From positions 1,674,001 to 1,738,000 of the forward strand of contig CBDAPZ010000002.1 in NCBI GenBank assembly GCA_965198855.1: a stretch of 64,000 nt of DNA, written 5' to 3'. The stretch comes from BOG-908 sp965198855 (GTDB lineage: Bacteria; Pseudomonadota; Alphaproteobacteria; Acetobacterales; Acetobacteraceae). A program made the position numbers and the translations under genes. How positions within the stretch are numbered: the first letter of the stretch is position 1; each line of letters starts with the position of its first letter. The notes beneath the pieces are model-generated. The model ran no database searches and was not told the origin of the DNA. It saw only the letters and a program-made list of their open reading frames with translations. Shown here piece after piece: positions 1 through 7,496 of this stretch.

Positions 1-779
1 GCAGCGCGATCGTTTGCAACGCCTGTGAGGTCGTGGATTTCGTCGTGATCATGATCGGCATAGCCGCTCTCGGCGGAGGGCGGCGCGCCGTCGCAGAACA
101 TCTTGATAGTGAAGGCGGCGCGGTCATGCCGGTTGATCACGGCAAATACGGGCTTCATCCAGTTGCGGGCGCCAAAGAAGGCCGAGACGTAGCCAATGCG
201 CAGTTTGCTGCCGGCGCGCCGTGGTGTTTTGTGGAAAAGGGGAGTGGCGCCGGCCTCCGCGTGGGATCCTGTCCAGGCGCGACGGGCCTGCAGCACGTCG
301 GCGTGGGTGAAGTCGGCGCTGCCTGGAATGATGCAGGCGATGCTGGCGGCCGCCATTTTCGCGAAGGCCGGGTCAAGGATCGCTGCCCGGCGAAAATGCG
401 CGATGGCGGCTTCGACTCGGCCGAGTTCGAACGCGGTCTTACCAAGATTGTACTGGGCCGGGGCGGAACGCGGTGCCAGGGCGGCAGCGCGCGTGAGGGC
501 ATAGAAGGCATCGCCGAACGCACGTTGCCGCAGTTGGGCGCAGCCATGGCCATACCAGGCATCGGCAGCCTTCGGGTCCAAATGCTCGGCCGATCGATAG
601 GCGGCGACAGCCTCGGCAAGGCGGCCTTCGGCGTGCCAGGCATCGGCCAAGGCCAAAGCCAGCCCCGCATGTTCGGCAAACTGCCGACACGCCGGCTGCA
701 ACAAGCTGAGCGCCTCGCCAAAGGAACCCTGACGGAGAAGCGTTAGTGCCTCGACCTGAATGTCGTTGGCCTGGCTCAC
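1..779 (-). CDS. TPR protein, O-GlcNAc transferase (SPINDLY)-like, 3' end cut by window
   Basis: The frame opens with GTG at 779, preceded by GAGGGA about 6 bases upstream, and runs off the left edge (259 codons visible). Residues 1-145 are alanine-rich helical repeats of TPR type (for example AEAVAAYRSAEHLDPKAADA near 55-74 and EAAIAHFRRAAILDPAFA near 123-140). Around residue 193 the segment LRIGYVSAFFGARNW resembles the start of the catalytic region of bacterial SPINDLY/OGT-like glycosyltransferases (usual form LRIGYVSPDF). The family moves sugars onto proteins or glycans; the substrate here is unknown. The histidine usually found just after this motif is not obvious, so activity is uncertain. 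Other ORFs in this region are proline/serine/arginine-rich shadows in the wrong frame. Confidence 0.7.
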   Translation of the reverse strand, partial: MSQANDIQVEALTLLRQGSFGEALSLLQPACRQFAEHAGLALALADAWHAEGRLAEAVAAYRSAEHLDPKAADAWYGHGCAQLRQRAFGDAFYALTRAAALAPRSAPAQYNLGKTAFELGRVEAAIAHFRRAAILDPAFAKMAAASIACIIPGSADFTHADVLQARRAWTGSHAEAGATPLFHKTPRRAGSKLRIGYVSAFFGARNWMKPVFAVINRHDRAAFTIKMFCDGAPPSAESGYADHDHDEIHDLTGVANDRA

Positions 780-796
780 GTTCTTCCCTCAAACAT

Positions 797-829
797 AAAA
801 GTTTTTTGGTTCTTTTTTTCAAAAAAGAA
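797..829 (+). repeat. half copy of the intergenic hairpin element (right arm)
   Basis: An AAAAG-TTTTTT stretch is followed by a TTCTTTTTTTC/AAAAAAGAA hairpin, matching the right arm of the 111-bp family described at 22517-22628. No core or partner arm is visible. It sits between two divergent genes, where a terminator would serve neither. Confidence 0.75.
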
Positions 830-908
830 TAGTTCTTTTTTATTCTTTTTCACGTTTGGCAAAGCTGCATCCCCAACTCCACGGGTAGCAACACGCGCAA
901 GAGCGTGC

Positions 909-2324
909 ATGTATTGCCGCATGCCCGACGACGCAGGAACAGTGCAGCAACTCCCGGTTCAAGCCGCCGCCACGAACCGTGGCATGCGGATGACCGAGGG
1001 GCCGGTCGGCCGGTTGCTGTTCAAGCTGACCGTGCCGCTCGCCTGGGGCATTCTCGCAGTGCTGAGCTATCGTCTGGCGGAGGCCTGGTTCGTCGGCGCG
1101 TTGGGGCCGGGCGCTTTGGCTGCAATCAGTTTTGCCTTTCCGGTGACGATGGTGGTGTTGAGCCTGTCGATCGGGCTGGGCGCAGGCACGTCTTCGGTGA
1201 TTGCGCGGGCGCTCGGCGCGCGGGAGGAGGGGGTGCCGCGGCTGGTGGCCGATGCGCTGATACTGACCTTGCTGCTGGGGGTTGTGAGCGCTGCAATTGG
1301 AATTCTTTTGGCGGACAAGCTCGCGCGGCTGCTGGGAGCCGGGCCGGATCTGGCGCCCTCAATCGCCGCCTATCTGCGGGTGTGGTTTCCGACCGCCATT
1401 CTCATTTTGCTGCCGCAGGTCGGGCTGAGCGCGGCGCGCGCGGCCGGCGATGCGGCGTTCCAGGGTGTCGCGATGGTCGCGTCCACGCTGCTGAATTTGG
1501 CTTTCGCGCCGATTGCGATTACCGGGGTATTTGGGTTCCACGGGCTTGGTCTGGTGGGCGCACCGGTGGCGACAGCGTTGGCTTGGCTGCCGCTGCTTTG
1601 GGCGACGATGTGGCGGCTGCGGCGTCTGAACATCCTCTCCTTCGACCATTTGCGGTTGGACGAATTTCTGGTGTCCTCGCGGCGCATCTTGCGTGTCGGG
1701 TTGCCGGCGGCAGCGACCAACACGGTTATCCCGATCTCGGCCGGCATCATCACGGCCCTGCTGGCGCCGTATGGCCATGACGTGGTGGCAGGGTTCGGGC
1801 TAGGTAGCCGTGTGGAGTCGGTGGCCATGGTGCCGTTCTTCGCGCTCTCGGCGGTGATGAACCCGTTTGCCGGGCAGAATTTTGGGGCCGGCAAGATTGC
1901 GCGCGTGCAGGAGGCGATGGCCAAGGTGTCGCTGTTTTGCGCTGCCTCGGGGACGGGGCTGGCGGTTCTGCTGTTTCTTGGGCGCCACTGGATTGCCACG
2001 CGCTTCACCGACGATGCGGCGGTAACCCATAATGCCATGCTGTATCTGGCCCTGGTGCCCATCAGCTATGGACCGGGCGGGCTTATCGCGGTCGCCAATG
2101 CTGCCTTTAACGGGCTGAACCGGCCCTTCTATGCGGTGGTGGTGTCGGTGGCGCGCACCCTGCTGGTGAATGTGCCGGTGGCCTGGGTGGGCAGCCGGTT
2201 TTTTGGTGTGCCGGGCATTTTCCTGGGCATCTGCATATCGAACCTTTTGGTGGGGGTGGCGTCGGGGTTGTGGGTCTTGTCGGTGACCAAAGCGCGGCCA
2301 CAAGTTAAATCATGGTCCGTATAG
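909..2324 (+). CDS. MATE family efflux transporter
   Basis: A 471-residue integral membrane protein with about twelve hydrophobic segments arranged as two homologous halves, as expected of MATE (multi antimicrobial extrusion) exporters. These use H+ or Na+ gradients to export drugs and metabolites. The N-terminal half carries the family pattern GPVGRLLFKLTVPLAWG (about 30-46) and GLGAGTSSVIARALGA. The second half repeats it with SRVESVAMVPFFALSAVMNP and the NFGAGKIARVQEAM loop. Start choice is uncertain: 909 gives the longest frame, but 984 or 990 (MRMTEGPVG) fits the usual MATE N-terminus better, and neither has a clear ribosome binding site. The 3' end overlaps the next gene by 13 bases, so they are probably co-transcribed. 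Confidence 0.9.
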   Translation: MYCRMPDDAGTVQQLPVQAAATNRGMRMTEGPVGRLLFKLTVPLAWGILAVLSYRLAEAWFVGALGPGALAAISFAFPVTMVVLSLSIGLGAGTSSVIARALGAREEGVPRLVADALILTLLLGVVSAAIGILLADKLARLLGAGPDLAPSIAAYLRVWFPTAILILLPQVGLSAARAAGDAAFQGVAMVASTLLNLAFAPIAITGVFGFHGLGLVGAPVATALAWLPLLWATMWRLRRLNILSFDHLRLDEFLVSSRRILRVGLPAAATNTVIPISAGIITALLAPYGHDVVAGFGLGSRVESVAMVPFFALSAVMNPFAGQNFGAGKIARVQEAMAKVSLFCAASGTGLAVLLFLGRHWIATRFTDDAAVTHNAMLYLALVPISYGPGGLIAVANAAFNGLNRPFYAVVVSVARTLLVNVPVAWVGSRFFGVPGIFLGICISNLLVGVASGLWVLSVTKARPQVKSWSV

Positions 2325-3694
2325 TCATTCTAGGTGGCGGGTTGGCGGGCACTGCCTGCGCCATCCATCTGATGCGCGATCATCCGGGGCTGCGGGCCAA
2401 GCTCTCGGTGATCGAGCCGCGGGATCGGCTGGGCGCCGGGCTGGCCTATTCCACGCCGGCGCGGGAGCACCGCATCAACGTGGCGGCAGCGCGGATGACG
2501 CTGTTTCCGGAAGATCAGGAGCATTTTGATCGCTGGGCGCGCGCGCAGGACGAGGTGGGGCGCGATCCGGCGAGTGAGATGCCGGATGGCCGGCTGTATC
2601 CAAGCCGCGCAGTGTTCGGGCGCTATGTGAATGACACGCTGAAGGCGGTGGCGTCCGACTCGCCTGACATCGTATTTCGCCATGTATGCGCCGAAGCGAC
2701 GGAGATCGTGCCAGACGGCATCGGCTTCCGCATCACGCTCGCAGGCGGAGAGACGCTGCCGGCCGACGCGGTGGTGCTCGCGGCCAGCCATAGCGCGCCC
2801 GATATGCCGCGGCCGTTGCGGGGTTGTCCGAAGGTGATCGCCAACCCCTGGAACGTCGCAGCACTCCAGGCCATCCCGGCCGAAGCGCAGGTGCTGATCG
2901 TCGGCACAGGGCTGACCGCCTGCGATATTCTGGCGTCGCTGCTGGCGCGGGAACATCGAGGCCCGATTACGGCGTTATCACGCCATGGATTGCTGCCGCG
3001 GCCGCGCACCATGCTGCCGGTGGAGGCGGAAGGCGAGTTTTCCAACGCCCCGGAGACGAGCGCCCTGGGCCTGCTACGGCGCATCCGGCGGGCGGTGGCC
3101 GTGGCTACGGCGGCAGGGCGCCCATGGGAAAACATCATCGATGCGCTGCGGCAGCAATCCGCGGTCGTCTGGGGTACCCTGGACTGGACGCAACGCAAGC
3201 TGGTGCTGCGGCATCTGCGCAGCTTCTGGGATGTGCATCGCTTCCAATCCGCGCCGCAGATCGACGCGACAGTGGCGGACGCCCGCAGCAGAGGCCAACT
3301 CTCGCTGCGTGCGGCATCCCTGATATCGGCACATGCGGAAGACGGCCACATCCTGGTCACGCTGCGCCCGCGCGGTGCGGCCGCTATGCAGACCCAAGTC
3401 TTCGACTGGATCATCAACTGCACCGGCCCCGGGCATCGGTCGGTGACACTCACCCATCCCGTTCTGCGCAGCCTGGCAGAACAGGGTGGGCTGCAGGCTG
3501 ATCCGGCATTGCTGGGCATTCTCGTCGACACGCGCAGCCGGGTGATCCGCGCGGATGGCACGCCGTGGGACACTCTGTTTGTTGCCGGTCCGCTCGCGCG
3601 CGGGACGCATGGAGAGCTAATGGGGTTTCCACAGGTGAATCTGCAGCCGCGCTCCGTCGCAGCCGAGCTGGCGGCGTTTGCGGAACACTCATGA
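2312..3694 (+). CDS. FAD/NAD(P)-binding domain protein (FAD-NAD(P)-binding family)
   Basis: 460 residues. The N-terminal Rossmann motif IVILGGGLAGTACAIHL (4-20) binds the dinucleotide of FAD. An acidic residue ending the second strand (VIEP, about 33-36) and GAGLAYSTPAREHRINV match the FAD-NAD(P)-binding family (Pfam 13454-type), whose members include ornithine-N-hydroxylase-like and uncharacterised oxidoreductases. A second dinucleotide motif, VLIVGTGLTACDILASL, lies near 195. The substrate is not evident. It overlaps the MATE gene by 13 bases and aroE by 4 (ATGA), so it is translated as part of the MATE-aroE-coaE run. Confidence 0.8.
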   Translation: MVRIVILGGGLAGTACAIHLMRDHPGLRAKLSVIEPRDRLGAGLAYSTPAREHRINVAAARMTLFPEDQEHFDRWARAQDEVGRDPASEMPDGRLYPSRAVFGRYVNDTLKAVASDSPDIVFRHVCAEATEIVPDGIGFRITLAGGETLPADAVVLAASHSAPDMPRPLRGCPKVIANPWNVAALQAIPAEAQVLIVGTGLTACDILASLLAREHRGPITALSRHGLLPRPRTMLPVEAEGEFSNAPETSALGLLRRIRRAVAVATAAGRPWENIIDALRQQSAVVWGTLDWTQRKLVLRHLRSFWDVHRFQSAPQIDATVADARSRGQLSLRAASLISAHAEDGHILVTLRPRGAAAMQTQVFDWIINCTGPGHRSVTLTHPVLRSLAEQGGLQADPALLGILVDTRSRVIRADGTPWDTLFVAGPLARGTHGELMGFPQVNLQPRSVAAELAAFAEHS

Positions 3695-4509
3695 TTACCG
3701 GCCGCGCCAGGCTCGCTGGCGTGATCGGCTATCCGGTCAGCCACTCCCGCTCGCCGCTGTTGCATAATTTCTGGCTGGCGCGGCATGGGATCGATGGCGC
3801 CTATGTGCCGCTGACGGTGACGTCGCAGGATTTCGCCGCCGCCTTGAACGGCTTGCAGGCGGCAGGCTTTGCCGGCGTGAACGTAACGATCCCGCACAAG
3901 GAAGCAGCCTTCGCGCTCTGCGACATCGTCGATGACAGCGCCCGACGTGCCGGCGCCGTCAACACCATCGTTTTTGCGAAAAACGGTGTGCACGGCAGCA
4001 ACACCGATGGCTATGGGTTCCTGGCCAATCTCGCCGCCCACGATGTGCGCGCAGACGGACCCGCTCTTCTGCTCGGCGCGGGGGGCGCCGCCCGTGCAAT
4101 CGCCGCCGTGCTGCAAGAAGCCGGCGCCCAGGTGACCCTTTGCAACCGCACGCAAGCGCGGGCAGAGGCACTCGCGCTCACCTTGCCCGGTGTTAAGGTG
4201 ATCGACTGGTCCCAAGCCGAAGCAGCACTTGCGGACCAGGCGCTGCTGGTGAACACCACATCGCTCGGCATGGCCGGACACGCTGTGCTTGACCTCGACC
4301 TGTCGCAGGCGCGGTCCGGGCTGGCAGTGGCCGATATCGTTTATACACCGATCGAAACGCCGCTTTTGGCGGCTGCACGGGCGCGTGGGTTGGCCGCAGT
4401 CCCGGGGCTGGGCATGTTGCTGCACCAGGCGGTGCCGGGATTTGCCGCGTGGTTCGGCGTGACGCCGAGTGTGGATACGGAGGTTTTTAACGCAGTCATG
4501 CCCGCATGA
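3691..4509 (+). CDS. aroE: shikimate dehydrogenase (NADP+)
   Basis: Reduces 3-dehydroshikimate to shikimate with NADPH in aromatic amino acid synthesis. The 272-residue product shows the substrate-binding SHSRSPLLHN (17-26), the catalytic lysine in NVTIPHK (K70), the paired aspartate in NTDGYGF (D106), the nucleotide motif LLGAGGAARAI (127-137) and the NADPH-selecting CNRTQAR segment. I chose the ATG at 3691, which overlaps the stop of the previous gene (ATGA) and gives the normal AroE N-terminus (VIGYPVSHSRSP). The upstream extension in the same frame is noise. coaE follows with another ATGA overlap. Confidence 0.96.
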   Translation: MITGRARLAGVIGYPVSHSRSPLLHNFWLARHGIDGAYVPLTVTSQDFAAALNGLQAAGFAGVNVTIPHKEAAFALCDIVDDSARRAGAVNTIVFAKNGVHGSNTDGYGFLANLAAHDVRADGPALLLGAGGAARAIAAVLQEAGAQVTLCNRTQARAEALALTLPGVKVIDWSQAEAALADQALLVNTTSLGMAGHAVLDLDLSQARSGLAVADIVYTPIETPLLAAARARGLAAVPGLGMLLHQAVPGFAAWFGVTPSVDTEVFNAVMPA

Positions 4510-5096
4510 AGGTTCTGGGCCTGACAGGCGGCATCGGCATGGGCAAGTCCACCGCATCGAAAGCGTTGCGGCGAGCGGGATTTCCGGTGTTCGATGCGGA
4601 CGCAGCGGTGCATCGGCTGCAAGCGAAAGGTGGCCGCGCTTTGCCGCGGATTGAGGCACTGTTTCCAGGCACGGTGCAAAACGGGGTTTTGGACCGTCCA
4701 GCGTTGCGCGCCATCGTCCTGAATGATCGTGTAAAACTCAAGCAATTGGAAAACATACTACACCCCATGGTGCGAGCGGAGCAAAGGCGCTTTCTGGCAC
4801 GCGCGCGTGCCTCCTGCGCGCGGCTGGCAGTGTTGGATATTCCACTGCTGTTCGAAAGCGGCGGCGACAAGAACGTAGATTACACAATGGTCGTTTCGGC
4901 ACCGCGTTCCATCCAGATGGCACGTGTGCGTCGGCGGCGGCGCATGTCTGATCTGGAGATTGCAAGGATCATCGCGTTGCAGATGCCGGATGTCGAGAAG
5001 CGGCGTCGGGCGAATGTTGTGATACGCACTGGGTTGTCGCGGTTTCATGCGATTAAGGGGATAAAGAGGTGGCTGAAGAAAGAAGTTCTCTTTTGA
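4506..5096 (+). CDS. coaE: dephospho-CoA kinase
   Basis: Phosphorylates the 3'-hydroxyl of dephospho-CoA, the last step of CoA synthesis. The 196-residue protein has the Walker A loop GGIGMGKST (8-16), the DADAAVH segment of the CoA-binding region, and the lid/LLFESGGDKNVD region typical of CoaE. It overlaps aroE by four bases (ATGA). The C-terminus is odd: the last residues (EVLF) and the TGA stop are supplied by the left arm of an intergenic repeat element, suggesting the original stop was lost or displaced when the element arrived. Confidence 0.95.
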   Translation: MKVLGLTGGIGMGKSTASKALRRAGFPVFDADAAVHRLQAKGGRALPRIEALFPGTVQNGVLDRPALRAIVLNDRVKLKQLENILHPMVRAEQRRFLARARASCARLAVLDIPLLFESGGDKNVDYTMVVSAPRSIQMARVRRRRRMSDLEIARIIALQMPDVEKRRRANVVIRTGLSRFHAIKGIKRWLKKEVLF

Positions 5097-5196
5097 AAAA
5101 AGGAACCAAAAAAATTTTATTGTTATGGCGTGCTCTGCCGGACAGCACCGCGACAGCGACCTAAAAGTCTTTTGCTTCTTTTCTTCAGAAAAGAAG
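5084..5196 (+). repeat. full-length intergenic inverted-arm element, copy 1
   Basis: 113 bp. The left arm starts with a GTTC...GAAC hairpin followed by CAAAAAAATTTT. The core contains CCGCGACAGCGAC. The right arm AAAAGTCTTTTGCTTC... ends in a CTTC...GAAG hairpin. It lies between convergent coaE and the penicillin-binding protein gene, and overlaps the last 13 bases of coaE. Confidence 0.9.
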
Positions 5197-5204
5197 TTCC
5201 TCCT

Positions 5205-7025
5205 TTATTTCTGTGCAATCTGCCGAAACAGCATCGCCGGCAGCCCACCCCCCATCACACCCCGCATGGGCGCCCCGCCATCATTGCCGATCCACACTCC
5301 AATCAGCCGACCATCCACGCAGCCGATGAACCACGCATCGCGATTATCCTGTGTCGTCCCGGTCTTTCCCGCAACCACATGCCCCGGCACCGCCGCCGCA
5401 CGCCCAGTGCCGTCACGCACCACAGCGCCCAGCATGCGCGCCATCATCGCCGCAAGATCGGGCTCGATCACGGCGTACGACTCCGCCGGCGGCAGCAGGA
5501 ACGGCACGTGATCGACGTTGGCAGACTCGATTGCATGCGGCGTGATGCGCATGCCACCATTGAAAAAGCTTGCGTAGGACGTCGTCAGTTCCAGCAATCC
5601 CACTTCGCCGGTGCCGAGTGCGAGCGCCGGCACATCCGGCAGCTTGTCGTCGATGCCGAGGCGGTGCGCGGTGGCGGCAACCACTTCTGGGCCGCCGGAG
5701 TCCAGCATCAGCCGCACTGAGGCTGTGTTGATGCTCTGCGCCAGCGCCTCTTCCAATGTGATTTCGCCGCGGTAGCCGGGTTCGAAATCCTGCGGTGACC
5801 AGTTGCCGATCTTTAGCGGTGCATCGAGCACCATGTCGTCGGGGCGCTTGCCGTGCTCCAGCGCGGTGAGCCAGACGAAAGGTTTGAATGCGGAACCGGG
5901 CTGGCGCCTCGCCAGTGTGGCACGATCAAAGGCGCCCTTCTCATAGACGCGTCCGCCGACCAGGGCGCGCACCGCGCCGGTATCGGCATCGAGCACCACC
6001 ACGGCACCTTCGCCGGCGCGGGCGCGCCGCCCGGGGCCATCGAGCATGGCATTCAGGCGCGCCTGAGCCAGGGCTTGCAGGCGGCTGTCCAGCGTCGCGC
6101 GCAGTACCGCGTCCTGTCCTTCCGGCACGATCTTTTCGGCTTGTGCCGCGGCCCAGTCGGCGAACCAGCCGGCACCGCCATGGGCGTTGGTGAAATGGAT
6201 TTTGGCGCCCGCCTGTGCCGCCTCATCGGCGGAGAGCACGCCGTTGGCTACCATGGCGCCGAGCACCTCGCGGGCGCGGGCTGCGGCGGCCGCGGGGTCG
6301 GCACGCGGATTGAAGCGCGAGGGTGCGCGTGGCAACCCGGCAATAACGGCCGCCTGCCAGAGCGAGAGGTTACGGGCAGAGACGCCGAAATAGAGCTTTG
6401 CTGCCGCGTCCACGCCCCAGGCGCCGGAGCCCAGATAGACGCGGTTCAGCCAGATTTCCAAAATCTCGCTTTTGGAAAAATGCTTCTCCAGCCACAAAGT
6501 GAGGAAAACCTCCTGTATTTTGCGGCGGAAGGTGCGTGCGTTGCTTAAAAACAGGGTTTTGGCGACCTGCTGGGTGATGGTCGATCCGCCCTGCACCACA
6601 TGCCCGGCGCGGACATTCACCAGCAGCGCGCGCAGCATGCCCCAGGGGTCCAGCCCGCCATGCACCCAGAACCGCCGATCCTCCACCGACACCGCGGCAT
6701 CGGGCAGGTATTTCGGCAAGGATTTCAGACGGAGCGCCTCGCCCACCACGTCCCCATAGGTGGCGATGGTGGCGCCGGTGCGATCCTGCAGCACCAGGCT
6801 CGGCCGGCGCATGGCATCGAGTGCCGAGTCCGGCCGCGGCAGATCCCGCAGGAACCACAAAAGCACCACGGCGCCGAGCACCCCCGCCCAAATCCCCAGG
6901 ATGATGCCGAGCCGCAGCAGGCGCCACACCAGGCGCTTGCGGCGCGGCGGTGTAGGTGGGGTTGCAGGCTGCCAGATCAGTGCCTGCTGGGGTGGCTGGC
7001 TGCGCGGCGCCGGTGGTTGGAACAT
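5205..7025 (-). CDS. class A penicillin-binding protein (transglycosylase/transpeptidase)
   Basis: A bifunctional peptidoglycan synthase acting in the periplasm. The 606 residues comprise a proline-rich cytoplasmic tail, one membrane anchor (about 36-58), a GT51 glycosyltransferase domain with EDRRFW (115-120, catalytic Glu) and GGSTITQQ (146-153), then a transpeptidase domain. That domain carries SAFK (378-381, nucleophile serine), SIN (431-433) and KTGT (554-557). At about 600 residues it is shorter than PBP1A and lacks the long linker/OB insert, resembling the compact PBP1A/PbpC-like proteins of alphaproteobacteria. It is a single gene facing coaE across a repeat element. Confidence 0.93.
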   Translation of the reverse strand: MFQPPAPRSQPPQQALIWQPATPPTPPRRKRLVWRLLRLGIILGIWAGVLGAVVLLWFLRDLPRPDSALDAMRRPSLVLQDRTGATIATYGDVVGEALRLKSLPKYLPDAAVSVEDRRFWVHGGLDPWGMLRALLVNVRAGHVVQGGSTITQQVAKTLFLSNARTFRRKIQEVFLTLWLEKHFSKSEILEIWLNRVYLGSGAWGVDAAAKLYFGVSARNLSLWQAAVIAGLPRAPSRFNPRADPAAAAARAREVLGAMVANGVLSADEAAQAGAKIHFTNAHGGAGWFADWAAAQAEKIVPEGQDAVLRATLDSRLQALAQARLNAMLDGPGRRARAGEGAVVVLDADTGAVRALVGGRVYEKGAFDRATLARRQPGSAFKPFVWLTALEHGKRPDDMVLDAPLKIGNWSPQDFEPGYRGEITLEEALAQSINTASVRLMLDSGGPEVVAATAHRLGIDDKLPDVPALALGTGEVGLLELTTSYASFFNGGMRITPHAIESANVDHVPFLLPPAESYAVIEPDLAAMMARMLGAVVRDGTGRAAAVPGHVVAGKTGTTQDNRDAWFIGCVDGRLIGVWIGNDGGAPMRGVMGGGLPAMLFRQIAQK

Positions 7026-7084
7026 GGATCACAGGTTTGGGCTGGACAGGCGTGGTGGGCAAACGGCAGTTTGCCGCCGGCAAG

Positions 7085-7165
7085 GCCTGCCTGGCGGAAT
7101 GGTAGACGCAGCGGACTTAAAATCCGCGGCTTTCGGGCGTGGGGGTTCGAGTCCCCCGGTGGGCA
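7085..7165 (+). tRNA. tRNA-Leu (anticodon UAA)
   Basis: The acceptor strands GCCTGCC and GGTGGGC pair (two G-U wobbles), with discriminator A at 7165. The D-arm begins TGGCGGAATGGTAGACGC, typical of tRNA-Leu. The anticodon stem GCGGA/TCCGC encloses the loop CTTAAAA, giving anticodon TAA. A long class II variable arm follows, and the T-arm is GGGGG-TTCGAGT-CCCCC. No CCA is encoded. Confidence 0.96.
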
Positions 7166-7496
7166 TTCCTTTAAAAACGCTAACAATTATGATTGAGGTT
7201 TTGAGGGGTCTGCCTCGTAGCCCGTGCTTGTTCTGGGGGCCAGACTCATTTAACCCACAGACCCGAGCTCATTGCTCATCGGACGACCAGGACAAGCTCT
7301 GCCGCATCTGCCAACTCCAAATAGGCAAATACCGAATCATACAAACGTTGATCCGTTAAAACTTATTGGGTTTTGGCTCCAGTGCCGCTTTTTTTATCTC
7401 TAGAAAGCAACGTTTAGACCCAAACAGTTCTGAGTTAAACCTTTGAGCAACTTGTTAGTGGCATTTTGGCAGGCGATCTGGAAATGGATCTGGTCT
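7166..7496. other. 331-bp gap, AT-richer, no gene recognised
   Basis: The stretch between tRNA-Leu and the secreted glycosidase-like gene has lower GC than its surroundings. No coding frame, RNA gene or repeat of the tRNA 3' end is visible in it. It probably holds the promoter of the downstream gene. Confidence 0.4.

Noticed and set aside
2623..4659. A 678-codon open frame on the minus strand across the FAD protein and aroE
   Set aside because: Arginine/serine/cysteine-rich with no domain; it is the antisense shadow of two well-supported genes in GC-rich DNA.
7165..7496. An integrated genomic island at tRNA-Leu
   Set aside because: No integrase, no repeat of the tRNA end, and no phage or plasmid genes are visible.
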